A DNA stretch of 64,000 bases from an uncultured bacterium (GTDB taxonomy: Bacteria; Planctomycetota; Uabimicrobiia; Uabimicrobiales; JABWCH01), in contig CALKWO010000084.1 in assembly GCA_938003875.1 (NCBI GenBank), positions 9,222 through 73,221 on the forward strand, given 5' to 3'. The position numbers and the translations under genes are program-made. Of the stretch, positions 1 to 7,976 are shown one piece after another. Position 1 is the stretch's first letter. The number at the start of each line of letters is the position of its first letter. Under the pieces are notes generated by a model, which did not search any database, was not told the DNA's origin, and worked only from the letters and a program-made list of their open reading frames with translations.

Positions 1-936
1 AATTTCATCCAGAACTTTTTGGTATTCTGGATCGAATTCCATAGATTCCAGAGCAACATCGTCAATTTTCACCTTAGAATCAAGGATTTTGTTGTAAGCT
101 TCTTTGCGCAGACGTTGGGTCAATTCTATACGGCTTTCGCTGGCATAGATTTTTTCTAGCTCTTCGGAAACCACGATCTGGTTTACAATGCTCTCGATTT
201 TAGGCATGACAAAGCCCTTCAGATAGCCTGTGCCTAAAAGATTGTGTACAAATTCAGCATCCTGTGGCTCTACATGGTAGTATACCTGAAGATTCAAAAA
301 GAATCGCTTTTTGTCTTTGCTAAAGCATTCTTTTCTCAGTCTTTCCATTTTGACCTGAGAGGGATAGTAGCTTTCAATATCCTTTGTGTATTGAGAAGGA
401 AAAGAAATGCTGTCTAAAACAATATTGGTAATTTTGACCCCTGCCTCTTCCCATTCTGCTATAAGATTTTTCCGAATGCTCGCCAGCAGGCTTTCTTTTG
501 CCTGAGCAAATATTTCTTGCCTGTTGAAACTTCTGATTCCTTCTAGCAAATACATCTGGGAAACTTTACGCATTTTTTCTGTGATTTTATAGTCATTCCC
601 ATATTTTTTGTGGAGCTCAATGAGCTTTTCTGGGATGATTTGATAGTAAGTACTTAAAGAAGCATAAACTTCTCTCTTATCTGCTGTGATAGCCTTATCA
701 GCAGTAATATTGATAGCCATTTCTCGCATATCGTACTCTCGTATGCTAATCATCAGAGGCCTTCTCCAATACCAGCCAGCAGGCAAAGGATCAGGCAAAA
801 CACGAGGCTGGCCTATGGCAGCGATTTCGACTCCCATATAACCATCTTCGATAATACGGAATCCAGAGAAAAATAAAACCAGAGCGACAATAAGAATCAC
901 GACCAAAAGCAAAGCACGAAAGAGAAAATTTTTCAT
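1..936 (-). CDS. SPFH/Band 7 (prohibitin-like) membrane protein, C-terminus cut off by window edge
   Basis: Reading left from ATG at 936, 312 codons stay open to the window edge, so the C-terminus is missing. Residues about 4-27 form an uncleaved N-terminal membrane anchor (core VVILIVALVLFF). After it comes the short segment typical of prohibitin/HflC-like proteins, with the PRVLPDPLPAGWYWRRP turn, and then the charged SPFH domain ending in EEAGVKITNIVLDSISFP. The family organises membrane microdomains or regulates membrane proteases; which of these applies here cannot be told. A Shine-Dalgarno GGAGAG lies just upstream of the ATG. The lipoprotein gene ends 20 bp upstream, so the two are probably co-transcribed. 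Family assignment is from the domain pattern only; a specific symbol such as hflC is not justified. Confidence 0.8.
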   Translation of the reverse strand, partial: MKNFLFRALLLVVILIVALVLFFSGFRIIEDGYMGVEIAAIGQPRVLPDPLPAGWYWRRPLMISIREYDMREMAINITADKAITADKREVYASLSTYYQIIPEKLIELHKKYGNDYKITEKMRKVSQMYLLEGIRSFNRQEIFAQAKESLLASIRKNLIAEWEEAGVKITNIVLDSISFPSQYTKDIESYYPSQVKMERLRKECFSKDKKRFFLNLQVYYHVEPQDAEFVHNLLGTGYLKGFVMPKIESIVNQIVVSEELEKIYASESRIELTQRLRKEAYNKILDSKVKIDDVALESMEFDPEYQKVLDEI

Positions 937-956
937 AGAACTCTCTCCAAAAATGT

Positions 957-1250
957 TTATTTTTGTATATATATGGTGCGCCTGGAAACAATCCCTACAC
1001 TAAAAAAATGAATCAGGCTATCCCATACACTGAATTTGCTTATTACCTGATAGTTAGGACTTTGAGCAAGAGCACCAGCATCTTTGTCCTGCCCGACAGG
1101 AACTATACCCCATAAAACATACCATTGATGGTGGATTTCTTCTTCACTGGATTTATGAAAGCCACTTCCCATAGTATATTGGTGTCTGAAACAACCAGAA
1201 CACAAAACCAAACACAACAGCAATAATAAAGAACATTTTTTCAACATCAT
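957..1250 (-). CDS. small lipoprotein resembling the Bor/Iss family
   Basis: A 97-residue protein with a hydrophobic N-terminal signal ending in a lipobox (LCSGC, acylated Cys about residue 20). The body has a central HHQWYVLWGIVPVGQ segment and a C-terminal DSLIHFFSVGIVSRRTIYI segment. This layout is like the phage lambda Bor/Iss lipoprotein family, which has HH...V.GIGQ followed by a hydrophobic ...LGIYTPLEARVYC end. Bor proteins are outer-membrane lipoproteins linked to serum resistance in enterobacteria; that role should not be carried over. RBS AGGAG is 4 nt from the ATG; a second ATG follows directly. The gene lies 20 bp upstream of the SPFH gene. Family resemblance is by eye. Confidence 0.6.
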   Translation of the reverse strand: MMLKKCSLLLLLCLVLCSGCFRHQYTMGSGFHKSSEEEIHHQWYVLWGIVPVGQDKDAGALAQSPNYQVISKFSVWDSLIHFFSVGIVSRRTIYIQK

Positions 1251-1302
1251 TTACTCCTGGTTATAAAAAAAATATCGTGGTGTGTTTACTATTTTTAGCG
1301 AC

Positions 1303-1353
1303 CGGAATTAAATAACTTCCCCATTTTCTAAAATAAAACAAGTGGAATTTCTA
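1303..1353. repeat. dispersed repeat modules 1 and 2
   Basis: Bases 1303-1326 (starting CGGAATTAAATAACTTCC) recur with one mismatch at 63816-63839. Bases 1332-1353 (AATAAAACAAGTGGAATT...) recur identically at 4460-4481. The two modules are adjacent here but separated elsewhere, so this is a composite copy of the dispersed repeat family described in the findings. It lies in the intergenic space between the lipoprotein and DMT transporter genes. Confidence 0.75.
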
Positions 1354-1393
1354 AAAGTAAGTATAAAGCCCATAGTTCAACATCAAATTAGAA

Positions 1394-2269
1394 TTAAAAA
1401 TTTGCATTTTCCCCCAATATCAAGATCACCCCAAACAACATCCCCAAGATAGCAATAGCCTTACGACAGAGGGCATGTTCATGGAAAATTTTTCCACCTA
1501 GAATTGCGCTAAAGAAAACAGATGTTCTCTTGATTGATAAAACCAGAGCTACTGGCGCAATTTTTACGGCTTCTATTTGAGTATAGCGATAAATCAAGGT
1601 AAAGATAGCTACAAGAACAATCCATTTCCATGGAATTGTTGTTACCGCCTGTTTTTTGGCAAAAAAACAAAAAACAGCCAGGAAAAAAAGCAGAAAAAAA
1701 ATTTCCTGAAAGAACAAAAAAGCATAGGGCTGTACCCTGTATTTTCCTAACAACAGCTTATCTAAAAGTGATGTGATACTAAAAAGAAGCAAAGCGATGA
1801 AAACATAGTGGTGTTTGGAAGACCGCAAAAAGGAAAAAAATTCTGTTCTGATTTTTTTCTCTTGTTCCCATTCTAACGCATAGGCCCCTGAGATCAAAAG
1901 CAGCATACCTAAAATGCTATGAATAGAAAGTGCTTCTCCTAATAGTATCCATGCACTTAATGCAACAAAACCTGGCGTAAGAACCATCAATGGCAATGCA
2001 ATGCTAATTTCTAGATTTTTCAGAGACAGCATTACAAAAAGAAAGGCGTTGGCATTTAGGATACTTTTTACCAATAGAACCAACAGGATAGTCCAGGAAA
2101 GTTTGCTAAAATCAATATTCCAGACAAAGGGAAGACAAAAAAAAATATTAAATAGACTAAGATAAAAAGAAAATGCTAATGCTTCCATTTGATGTAGGAT
2201 TTTTTTTTGTGAAATAGCAGCAGCGGAAGAAAAAATAGAGGATATAAGAGCGAAAAAGAACCATTGCAT
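1394..2269 (-). CDS. EamA/DMT-family membrane transporter
   Basis: A 291-residue integral membrane protein with about ten hydrophobic helices arranged as two EamA halves (residues ~1-130 and ~150-285), the usual size and layout of the drug/metabolite transporter superfamily. It carries the usual PLMVLTPGFVALSAWILLGE segment at the end of the first half and GGKIFHE near the end of the second. Substrates of this family range over amino acids, nucleosides and drugs, and nothing here identifies one. The start is ATG at 2269, with only a weak upstream purine stretch. No operon partner: repeats or hairpins flank both sides. Superfamily is confident, function unknown. Confidence 0.8.
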   Translation of the reverse strand: MQWFFFALISSIFSSAAAISQKKILHQMEALAFSFYLSLFNIFFCLPFVWNIDFSKLSWTILLVLLVKSILNANAFLFVMLSLKNLEISIALPLMVLTPGFVALSAWILLGEALSIHSILGMLLLISGAYALEWEQEKKIRTEFFSFLRSSKHHYVFIALLLFSITSLLDKLLLGKYRVQPYAFLFFQEIFFLLFFLAVFCFFAKKQAVTTIPWKWIVLVAIFTLIYRYTQIEAVKIAPVALVLSIKRTSVFFSAILGGKIFHEHALCRKAIAILGMLFGVILILGENANF

Positions 2270-2363
2270 AGATTAAGCCCTAACTTTGTTTTAGTCAAAA
2301 TTTTGTTAAACATATTTCAAGAGAAGATATAAATAGTGACTTCTTTAAAAGTATGCTAGAACC

Positions 2364-2407
2364 GCAAAATGGAGTAGATGCTATTTCCATAGCACTACTC
2401 ATTTTGC
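2364..2407. terminator. long hairpin downstream of the hydrogenase gene
   Basis: GCAAAATGGAGTAGATGCTAT pairs with the downstream ATAGCACTACTCATTTTGC arm across a TTCC loop, apart from two bulged bases, giving a stem of about 18 bp. It sits 42 bp past the hydrogenase stop in the minus direction. There is no immediate T-run, so it may be a Rho-independent-like terminator, an mRNA 3' stabiliser or a palindromic repeat. Confidence 0.45.
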
Positions 2408-2448
2408 ACAAGATCATTTTGACCAATACAGTAAATTCAAAATTTTTC

Positions 2449-4206
2449 CTATACGATGCCACGAGGTTTTTTTTCACAATAATGAGTATGAAGCAATTCA
2501 TGAGCTTTGTGCCCATTGGGCGTACCTAAAAATTCTTCATACAGCTTCTTTATATATTCATTTTCATGAGATTTGCGAAGCTTTTTCTGGCTGTCTATCG
2601 TATACAATGCCTTCGCTCTTTGCTGGATTAGTTCAGTATCCATGATATGGATGCCTTCGGGAGGATAAGGCTGTCCACCGCCACCAATGCATCCTCCAGG
2701 ACATGCCATGATTTCAATAATGTGGTATTTCTTTTCACCTCTTTGTAACTTGCCAAGAATGTGTTTAGCATTTTCCAATCCGTTAGAAACAGCAATGCTC
2801 AAAACTTTACCATTGATAGTGAGTTCGGCTTCTTTTGCTCCTGCCACTCCTCTCACCTGATGAAAATCGAGATTTTCGCAGACTTTTCCAGTAAGTTTTT
2901 CGTATGCAGTCCGCAGCGCAGCTTCCATGACACCGCCTGTAGTTCCAAAAATATCGCCTGCTCCAGAGGAAAGGCCTAAAGGATTATCAAAATCACTGTC
3001 ATGAAGGTGCTGGAAATCAATTCCATAGCATTTCATCATCCAGATAAGTTCTCTCGTTGTTAAAACGGTATCTGTATATGGATATCCATCTTTTGATATA
3101 TGTTCAGGTCTTTTGGCTTCATATTTTTTTGCTGTACAGGGCATGACCGCTACGACGTAAATATTTTTAGGATCAATTCCCTCTTTTTCAGCATAGTATG
3201 TTTTCAACAAAACGGATTGCATAGACATTGGAGAACGACAAGTGGATGCATAAGGAATCAACTCTGGATAAAAGTGTTCCATAAAATTGATCCAGCCAGG
3301 AGAGCAAGAAGTGATCAAAGGCAAATTTTCATTTTTTTCCAATCGAGTCAAAAATTCCGTAGCTTCCTCGATAATTGTCAAATCTGCACTGAAATTTGTA
3401 TCGAAAACTTTAGCAAATCCCATCAGTCGAAGAGCAGTGACCATTTTCCCCGTTGCAGGTGTTCCAATGGGGTATCCAAATCCTTCGCCAATAGCCGCAC
3501 GAATAGAAGGTGCTGTATGAACAACAACGTGTTTCTTTTTATCCATCAATGCCTGAAAAACTTCTTCCGTATGATTGTGTTCTATAATAGCAGCAGTAGG
3601 ACATACGTTTGCGCATTGTCCACAATGTACGCATACAGATTCTTGCATTGGCTTCATATAAGCAGGAGCTACCACCATATCGCTTCCTCTATGATGCTGA
3701 CTCAAGTTATTTACTCCCTGCACTTCAGAACAGACTCTTACGCAACGACCACAAAAGATACACTTTTCTGGATTTCGAGCTATGGCAGGAGAAGAAATAT
3801 CTTTGGAATGATGGTTACGTTCCTTGACATTAAAAAATCTTTGTCTAATTCCAAGATCATAAGCCAATTTCTGTAGTTCACAGTTGCAGTTTCTTTCGCA
3901 TGTCTGACAATCCTGGGGATGATTGTTGAGAATTAACTCCACAATATCACGCCTCAACTGTCGAAGAGATGTAGAATGTGTGTGTATCTTCATACCTTCC
4001 TGAACTGGATAAGTACAAGATGCTATTGGTTTGGGAAAACCTTCTACTTCTACCAGACAAACGCGGCAAGAGCCTTGAATGCTAAGATGAGGGTGATAGC
4101 AAAGTCTCGGTATATGGATACCTATTGCATCGGCTGCCTGCAATACTGTGCTTCCTGCAGAAATTTTTGTTTTTATACCATCAATCGTAAGATTCACTTC
4201 CGTCAT
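2449..4206 (-). CDS. hydA: [FeFe] hydrogenase, HndD/HydA type
   Basis: A 585-residue iron hydrogenase. In order: an N-terminal [2Fe-2S] domain (Cys36, 47, 50, 64), a His-Cys3 [4Fe-4S] site (His96, Cys100, 103, 109), two [4Fe-4S] sites (CxxCxxCxxxC at 149-159 and 192-202), then the H-cluster domain with L1 TSCSPGW (299-305), L2 MPCTAKKYE (355-363) and L3 MACPGGCIGGGGQP (500-513), and a C-terminal small-subunit-like segment. It interconverts protons and H2 in the cytoplasm using reduced ferredoxin or NAD(P)H. L1 has Ser where TSCCPxW is commoner. HndD/HydA-like enzymes usually work with HydB/HydC flavin and thioredoxin-fold subunits and need maturases HydEFG; none lie nearby. The start ATG at 4206 is preceded by GGAAATTAAG. 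Confidence 0.93.
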   Translation of the reverse strand: MTEVNLTIDGIKTKISAGSTVLQAADAIGIHIPRLCYHPHLSIQGSCRVCLVEVEGFPKPIASCTYPVQEGMKIHTHSTSLRQLRRDIVELILNNHPQDCQTCERNCNCELQKLAYDLGIRQRFFNVKERNHHSKDISSPAIARNPEKCIFCGRCVRVCSEVQGVNNLSQHHRGSDMVVAPAYMKPMQESVCVHCGQCANVCPTAAIIEHNHTEEVFQALMDKKKHVVVHTAPSIRAAIGEGFGYPIGTPATGKMVTALRLMGFAKVFDTNFSADLTIIEEATEFLTRLEKNENLPLITSCSPGWINFMEHFYPELIPYASTCRSPMSMQSVLLKTYYAEKEGIDPKNIYVVAVMPCTAKKYEAKRPEHISKDGYPYTDTVLTTRELIWMMKCYGIDFQHLHDSDFDNPLGLSSGAGDIFGTTGGVMEAALRTAYEKLTGKVCENLDFHQVRGVAGAKEAELTINGKVLSIAVSNGLENAKHILGKLQRGEKKYHIIEIMACPGGCIGGGGQPYPPEGIHIMDTELIQQRAKALYTIDSQKKLRKSHENEYIKKLYEEFLGTPNGHKAHELLHTHYCEKKPRGIV

Positions 4207-4274
4207 AATTCTTAATTTCCTTATATTATTACTCTACAAATGGCTTCTTTCACTATACTATCCTCTATAAAAAC

Positions 4275-4436
4275 AATATTGACGTTTGTGTAAAAAGTCC
4301 TGATAGATCTTTTTCGTTATCATTATCGTTCTCTTTATCTAAATCCTTTATAATTAACAGGATGCTTTTCGATAACGATAACGATAACGATAAAGATAAC
4401 GACTATTAAAAGACTTTTTACACAAGCATCAATATT
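4275..4436. repeat. 162-bp inverted-repeat element with GATAAC hexamer tract
   Basis: Outer arms 4275-4300 and 4411-4436 are inverted copies matching at 23 of 26 positions (core GCTTGTGTAAAAAGTC). Inside, a GTTATC-rich stretch (4316-4339) faces a GATAACGATAACGATAACG tract (4371-4401), so the whole unit can fold into a cruciform or long hairpin. The arm sequence recurs at 58449-58468 and the hexamer tract type recurs near 25985 and 63841-63927. The stretch 4207-4573 holds this repeat and module 2; I see no gene in it. It looks like a MITE-type or palindromic mobile unit. Confidence 0.8.
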
Positions 4437-4459
4437 AAACCATTCTACAATAAAAAAAG

Positions 4460-4481
4460 AATAAAACAAGTGGAATTTCTA
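4460..4481. repeat. dispersed repeat module 2, second copy
   Basis: These 22 bases (AATAAAACAAGTGGAATT...) are identical to 1332-1353. Here they follow the inverted-repeat element by 23 bp rather than following module 1, which shows that the modules are shuffled. Confidence 0.75.
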
Positions 4482-4573
4482 GTCAAATCCTATAAATTGG
4501 ATGTGGTACAATTTTATTTTCCATTAGCTAACTCTATACTAGCCATTTTGGTAAGCTTAAGCAAAGTAACCCA

Positions 4574-5371
4574 TTATCGCATATCTCCGAATTTTTTTGT
4601 CAGGGCATCCTGTCTGGATAGGACTTCCTTATAGTAGTCTCGCATTTTTAATTTTGAAGCGGCTGCTTCGTCAATAAGAAAAGTCGTGTTAGGGTGCATT
4701 TGAAGGATGGATGCTGGCCATAGAGCACTGAGGGGCGATTCCACTGCATTGGCGATAGCAGATGCTTTATGCTCTCCAAATGCCATCAAAAGAATACGTC
4801 TGGCTTCTGTGATGGTACCGATTCCCATCGTGATTGCCAGATGAGGCTGAAATTCTCCTTCTTGGAAAAATCGCCTGTTGTCCTGAAATGTCTGGTTCGT
4901 CAGTGTTTTGATTCGCGTTCTCGACCCCAAGCTGGAAGTTGGTTCATTGAAGCCTATATGACCATTGGCACCAATTCCCAATATTTGTAAGTCTATGCCA
5001 CCAGCATCTCGAATCATCTTTTCATACTGAGGCCCTACATCCATAGGATTCTCTGCCATACCATCAGGTACATGGGTATTGTTCATATCAATGTCTATAT
5101 GCTTGAATAGATTCTCGTTCATAAAATAGCGATAGCTTTGGTGATGCGAAGGAGGCAGGCCAATGTATTCATCCAGATTGAAAGTGATGACTTTTTGAAA
5201 AGAAATCGTCCCTTTTTTATAGCGTAGGATTAACTCTTGATAGAGTGCTAGAGGTGTGCTGCCTGTTGCAAGGCCAAGAACAGCATGGGGTTTCTTTTTC
5301 AGTAGGGTACAGCAAATATCCCCCCCGCGTTCAGATACCTCTTGCGAAGAATTGACAATAATCACTTCCAT
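4574..5371 (-). CDS. nagB: glucosamine-6-phosphate deaminase
   Basis: A 265-residue cytoplasmic enzyme converting glucosamine 6-phosphate to fructose 6-phosphate and ammonia, the entry of amino sugars into glycolysis. Family motifs are complete: LATGSTPLALYQEL, the FNLDEYIGLPPSHHQSY active-site block, GIGANGHIGFNEP and a C-terminal MHPNTTFLID. The length matches the family. I chose ATG at 5371 because GGGAG lies 7 nt upstream; the open frame extends to 5431 but that part reads through a palindrome (5397-5417). The gene follows nqrF by 67 bp on the same strand and may be read through from the nqr operon. Confidence 0.93.
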   Translation of the reverse strand: MEVIIVNSSQEVSERGGDICCTLLKKKPHAVLGLATGSTPLALYQELILRYKKGTISFQKVITFNLDEYIGLPPSHHQSYRYFMNENLFKHIDIDMNNTHVPDGMAENPMDVGPQYEKMIRDAGGIDLQILGIGANGHIGFNEPTSSLGSRTRIKTLTNQTFQDNRRFFQEGEFQPHLAITMGIGTITEARRILLMAFGEHKASAIANAVESPLSALWPASILQMHPNTTFLIDEAAASKLKMRDYYKEVLSRQDALTKKFGDMR

Positions 5372-5396
5372 ATTTTTCTCCCACATTATTATAGAA

Positions 5397-5417
5397 TCCC
5401 AGGGCAATGCCCTGGGA
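5397..5417. repeat. REP-like palindrome between nqrF and nagB
   Basis: A 21-bp palindrome: TCCCAGGGCA, a central A, then the exact reverse complement. It lies in the nqrF-nagB intergenic gap. Similar CC(C)AGG...CCTGG hairpins occur at 24303-24319 and 58499-58518, which suggests a REP-like family. It could act as an mRNA processing or attenuation hairpin between nqr and nagB. Confidence 0.65.
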
Positions 5418-5438
5418 GATAGAATTATCATGGATAGG

Positions 5439-6692
5439 CTAGAATTTATCGAATGCGATCATGGATTCGGGGACATGATATTTTTTCTGAAGAAGATCCA
5501 GGACAGCATCAATCATCATGGGAGGCCCGCATAGATAGTATTCGATTTGTTTTGGGTCTGCGTGCTTGGAAAGATACATCTGATCGCACACGCTATGGAT
5601 AAAGCCTGTTGGTCCTTCCCATACATCTTCTGGCTGCTTTTCGGATAGAGCTACGTTGAAACTGAAGTTGGGACAGTTTTTCTGTAATTCACTAAATTCT
5701 TTATAGTAGAACATTTCCTTGACAGACCTTGCACCATACCAGAAAGTGATCTTTCTGTTGCTTTTGATCTGGTTGAGCAAATAGAACAGATGGGAGCGCA
5801 TGGGGGCCATGCCTGCTCCACCGCCTAAATAAAGCATCTCTCGATCTGTTTCCTTGATGAGGAATTCGCCGTAAGGCCCGCTGATTTCGACTTCGTCTCC
5901 TGGTTTCAGATTGAAAATATAAGATGAACCCAGACCAGCACTATGGCTCGTTCCTTTAGGAGGAGTGGCAATACGCACATTCAGCATGACAACGTCGTTT
6001 TCGTAAGGTGCACTGGCCATAGAGTAGGCACGGTAGATTACAGCTTCCTTGCTTTGCACTTTGAGATTTTCAAAAGGCTTATAGGCACTTTGGAACTGTT
6101 CTTCTATTGCAAAATCCTTGAAATTACAGGTATATTTAGGAATATGGAACTGGATGTATTGACCCGCTTTGAACTTGATCTCTTTGGGGTTGACAAGTTC
6201 CAGAACCGTTTCTTTTATATAGCTTGCCACATTACGATTAGAACGTACTCTTGCTTTGAAAGCCTGGATGGCAAAATATTCTTCAGGGATGAAAATTTTT
6301 ACATCACTCTTCACCTTTACCTGGCAGGACAAACGCCATTGATCGCGAATTTCTTTTTTGGTGAGAAAGCCTTCTTCAGTAGGTAAAACAGGCCCACCAT
6401 TTTCCAGAACCTTCACCTTACAATATCCGCATGTTCCCTGGCCACCGCAAGCAGAAGGGACAAAAATTTTATTGGAAAAAAGATAGGATAGAAGACTGCT
6501 ACCGCCTCGTACTTTAAGAGGCTCTCTTTCTTCTCCCATATCAATTTTGCATTCGCCATAGTTGGCTATGGTAGCATCGGAAATGGCCATTACAATAGCC
6601 AGGAAAGCCCCTATACCACCTAGTATTCCTATGGATAAAAGATAGGCACTGATGTTGCTTTCCATTAGAATAAAAAACAAAAAGATTTCCAT
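5439..6692 (-). CDS. nqrF: Na+-translocating NADH:quinone oxidoreductase subunit F
   Basis: The 417-residue NADH-oxidising subunit of Na+-NQR. Layout: an N-terminal membrane helix (~15-40), a [2Fe-2S] ferredoxin domain with Cys82, 88, 91 and 123 (ACGGQGTCGYC...LSC), then a ferredoxin-NADP reductase-like domain with the FAD motif RAYSMAS (about 220) and an NADH-binding C-terminal half (GGGAGMAPMRSH; CGPPMM). It takes a hydride from NADH and passes single electrons to the membrane subunits. Length equals typical NqrF. Start ATG at 6692 has AAAGG upstream; a second in-frame ATG lies nine codons later. It is the last nqr gene, 21 bp from nqrE. Confidence 0.95.
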   Translation of the reverse strand: MEIFLFFILMESNISAYLLSIGILGGIGAFLAIVMAISDATIANYGECKIDMGEEREPLKVRGGSSLLSYLFSNKIFVPSACGGQGTCGYCKVKVLENGGPVLPTEEGFLTKKEIRDQWRLSCQVKVKSDVKIFIPEEYFAIQAFKARVRSNRNVASYIKETVLELVNPKEIKFKAGQYIQFHIPKYTCNFKDFAIEEQFQSAYKPFENLKVQSKEAVIYRAYSMASAPYENDVVMLNVRIATPPKGTSHSAGLGSSYIFNLKPGDEVEISGPYGEFLIKETDREMLYLGGGAGMAPMRSHLFYLLNQIKSNRKITFWYGARSVKEMFYYKEFSELQKNCPNFSFNVALSEKQPEDVWEGPTGFIHSVCDQMYLSKHADPKQIEYYLCGPPMMIDAVLDLLQKKYHVPESMIAFDKF

Positions 6693-6713
6693 TTCTTACC
6701 TTTCATTGAAATA

Positions 6714-7304
6714 TTATTGCATGCTCACAACACCAGCGAAACCACTGAAAGCCAGAGCCATAATCCCTGTAATGATCATGGTAATTCCGATACCTTCCAG
6801 AGATTTAGGTACATTGGAAAATCGCAATCGCTGGCGGATGGCTGCCATTCCTATTATGGCAAGGGACCAGCCTATTCCACTGGCGATTCCGTAAGAGATA
6901 GACTGAAGAAAGGTATAGTTGCGTACTATGGAAAAAAGACATGCTCCGAGGATAGCGCAGTTGACTGTAATCAAGGGAAGGAAAATTCCCAGAGCAAAAT
7001 ACAGAGTAGGGCTGTATCTTTCGACTACCATTTCTACAAATTGAACCAGGGCAGCAATCACCATGATGAAAATCAAAAAATAAAGATACTCCAGGCCTAA
7101 TGGCTTTAGAATAAGATGGAATATCAGCCAGTTTACTGTAGTAGTAATGCTCATCACGAAGGTAACAGCGCAGCCAAGCCCAAAAGAAGCCTTCAGTGTT
7201 TTAGAGATAGCGATGAAGGAACACATTCCCAAAAAATTGGACAAGAGAATGTTGTTCGTAAAAATCGCTGCTATAAAGATTATAATAGGATTGATTTCCG
7301 ACAT
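6714..7304 (-). CDS. nqrE: Na+-NQR subunit E
   Basis: A 196-residue polytopic membrane subunit with six hydrophobic helices, homologous to RnfA. It keeps the cysteine near the end of the first helix (FLGMCSF, Cys28) and the one in VNCAILGA that, with the matching pair in NqrD, binds the intramembrane iron centre. Together with NqrD it carries electrons across the membrane while sodium is moved. RBS AAGGAAAT precedes ATG at 7304. It lies 19 bp after nqrD and 21 bp before nqrF. Confidence 0.95.
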   Translation of the reverse strand: MSEINPIIIFIAAIFTNNILLSNFLGMCSFIAISKTLKASFGLGCAVTFVMSITTTVNWLIFHLILKPLGLEYLYFLIFIMVIAALVQFVEMVVERYSPTLYFALGIFLPLITVNCAILGACLFSIVRNYTFLQSISYGIASGIGWSLAIIGMAAIRQRLRFSNVPKSLEGIGITMIITGIMALAFSGFAGVVSMQ

Positions 7305-7323
7305 ACATTATTTCCTTATTTCC

Positions 7324-7947
7324 TTATTTTCCTTCTTGGGCGACTTTTTTGCCCGAAGCGTTGACGATCCAGATTAAAGTTCCCAACATCAAAAAAGCTC
7401 CTGGAGGCATAATCATGATATTCCAGGCAATCCAACTTTCCTGAGGAAGTATAGGATAGTAGCAAATGCTGCCAAATCCGAGAATTTCCCTTGGTATAGC
7501 AATGGCTATTAAAATTATGGAGTAACCAATACCAGCACCAAGCCCATCCAGAAAGGAAGGCCAGGGACGATTTTTCATGGCAAACACCTCAGCACGGCCC
7601 ATGACGATACAGTTTGTAGCAATCAAGCCAACATAAGCCCCTAGTTGTTTGCTGACTTCATAGGAAAATGCCTGAAGCAAGAGGTCAACGATGGTCACAA
7701 ACACTGTAATGATTAGAACCTGTGTAATCATGCGGATTCGCCCAGGAATGTATTCTCTAAGCAAAGAGACAAAAACATTCGTAGCAACTGTAACCACAAT
7801 AAGAGCAATGCACATAATCAAGGTATTGTACACAAGGTTTGTGACTGCCAGGCAGGAACATATACCTAAAATCTGGCGGAAAATAGGATTTTCTTTCCAT
7901 ATATTTTCCAAAAATACTTTTTTGTTTTCAGCACTGAACAAACTCAT
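7324..7947 (-). CDS. nqrD: Na+-NQR subunit D
   Basis: A 207-residue membrane subunit homologous to RnfE. It contains the conserved NPIFRQILGICSCLAVTN segment (iron-ligand Cys30) and IATNCIVMGRAE with the second conserved cysteine, plus six predicted helices. The start was placed at ATG 7947 (MSLFSAENKK) because AAGGAG lies at ideal spacing; nine upstream in-frame codons exist but have no RBS. It acts with NqrE in transmembrane electron transfer. The gene follows nqrC by 29 bp. Confidence 0.94.
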   Translation of the reverse strand: MSLFSAENKKVFLENIWKENPIFRQILGICSCLAVTNLVYNTLIMCIALIVVTVATNVFVSLLREYIPGRIRMITQVLIITVFVTIVDLLLQAFSYEVSKQLGAYVGLIATNCIVMGRAEVFAMKNRPWPSFLDGLGAGIGYSIILIAIAIPREILGFGSICYYPILPQESWIAWNIMIMPPGAFLMLGTLIWIVNASGKKVAQEGK

Positions 7948-7976
7948 TTTCTTAAGCTCCTTAGCAGCAGGCAAAA

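Noticed and set aside
3100..3876. Long plus-strand open frame opposite the hydrogenase gene
   Set aside because: It is the antisense shadow of the conserved hydrogenase, whose metal-binding motifs confirm the minus-strand frame; the plus-strand product resembles nothing.
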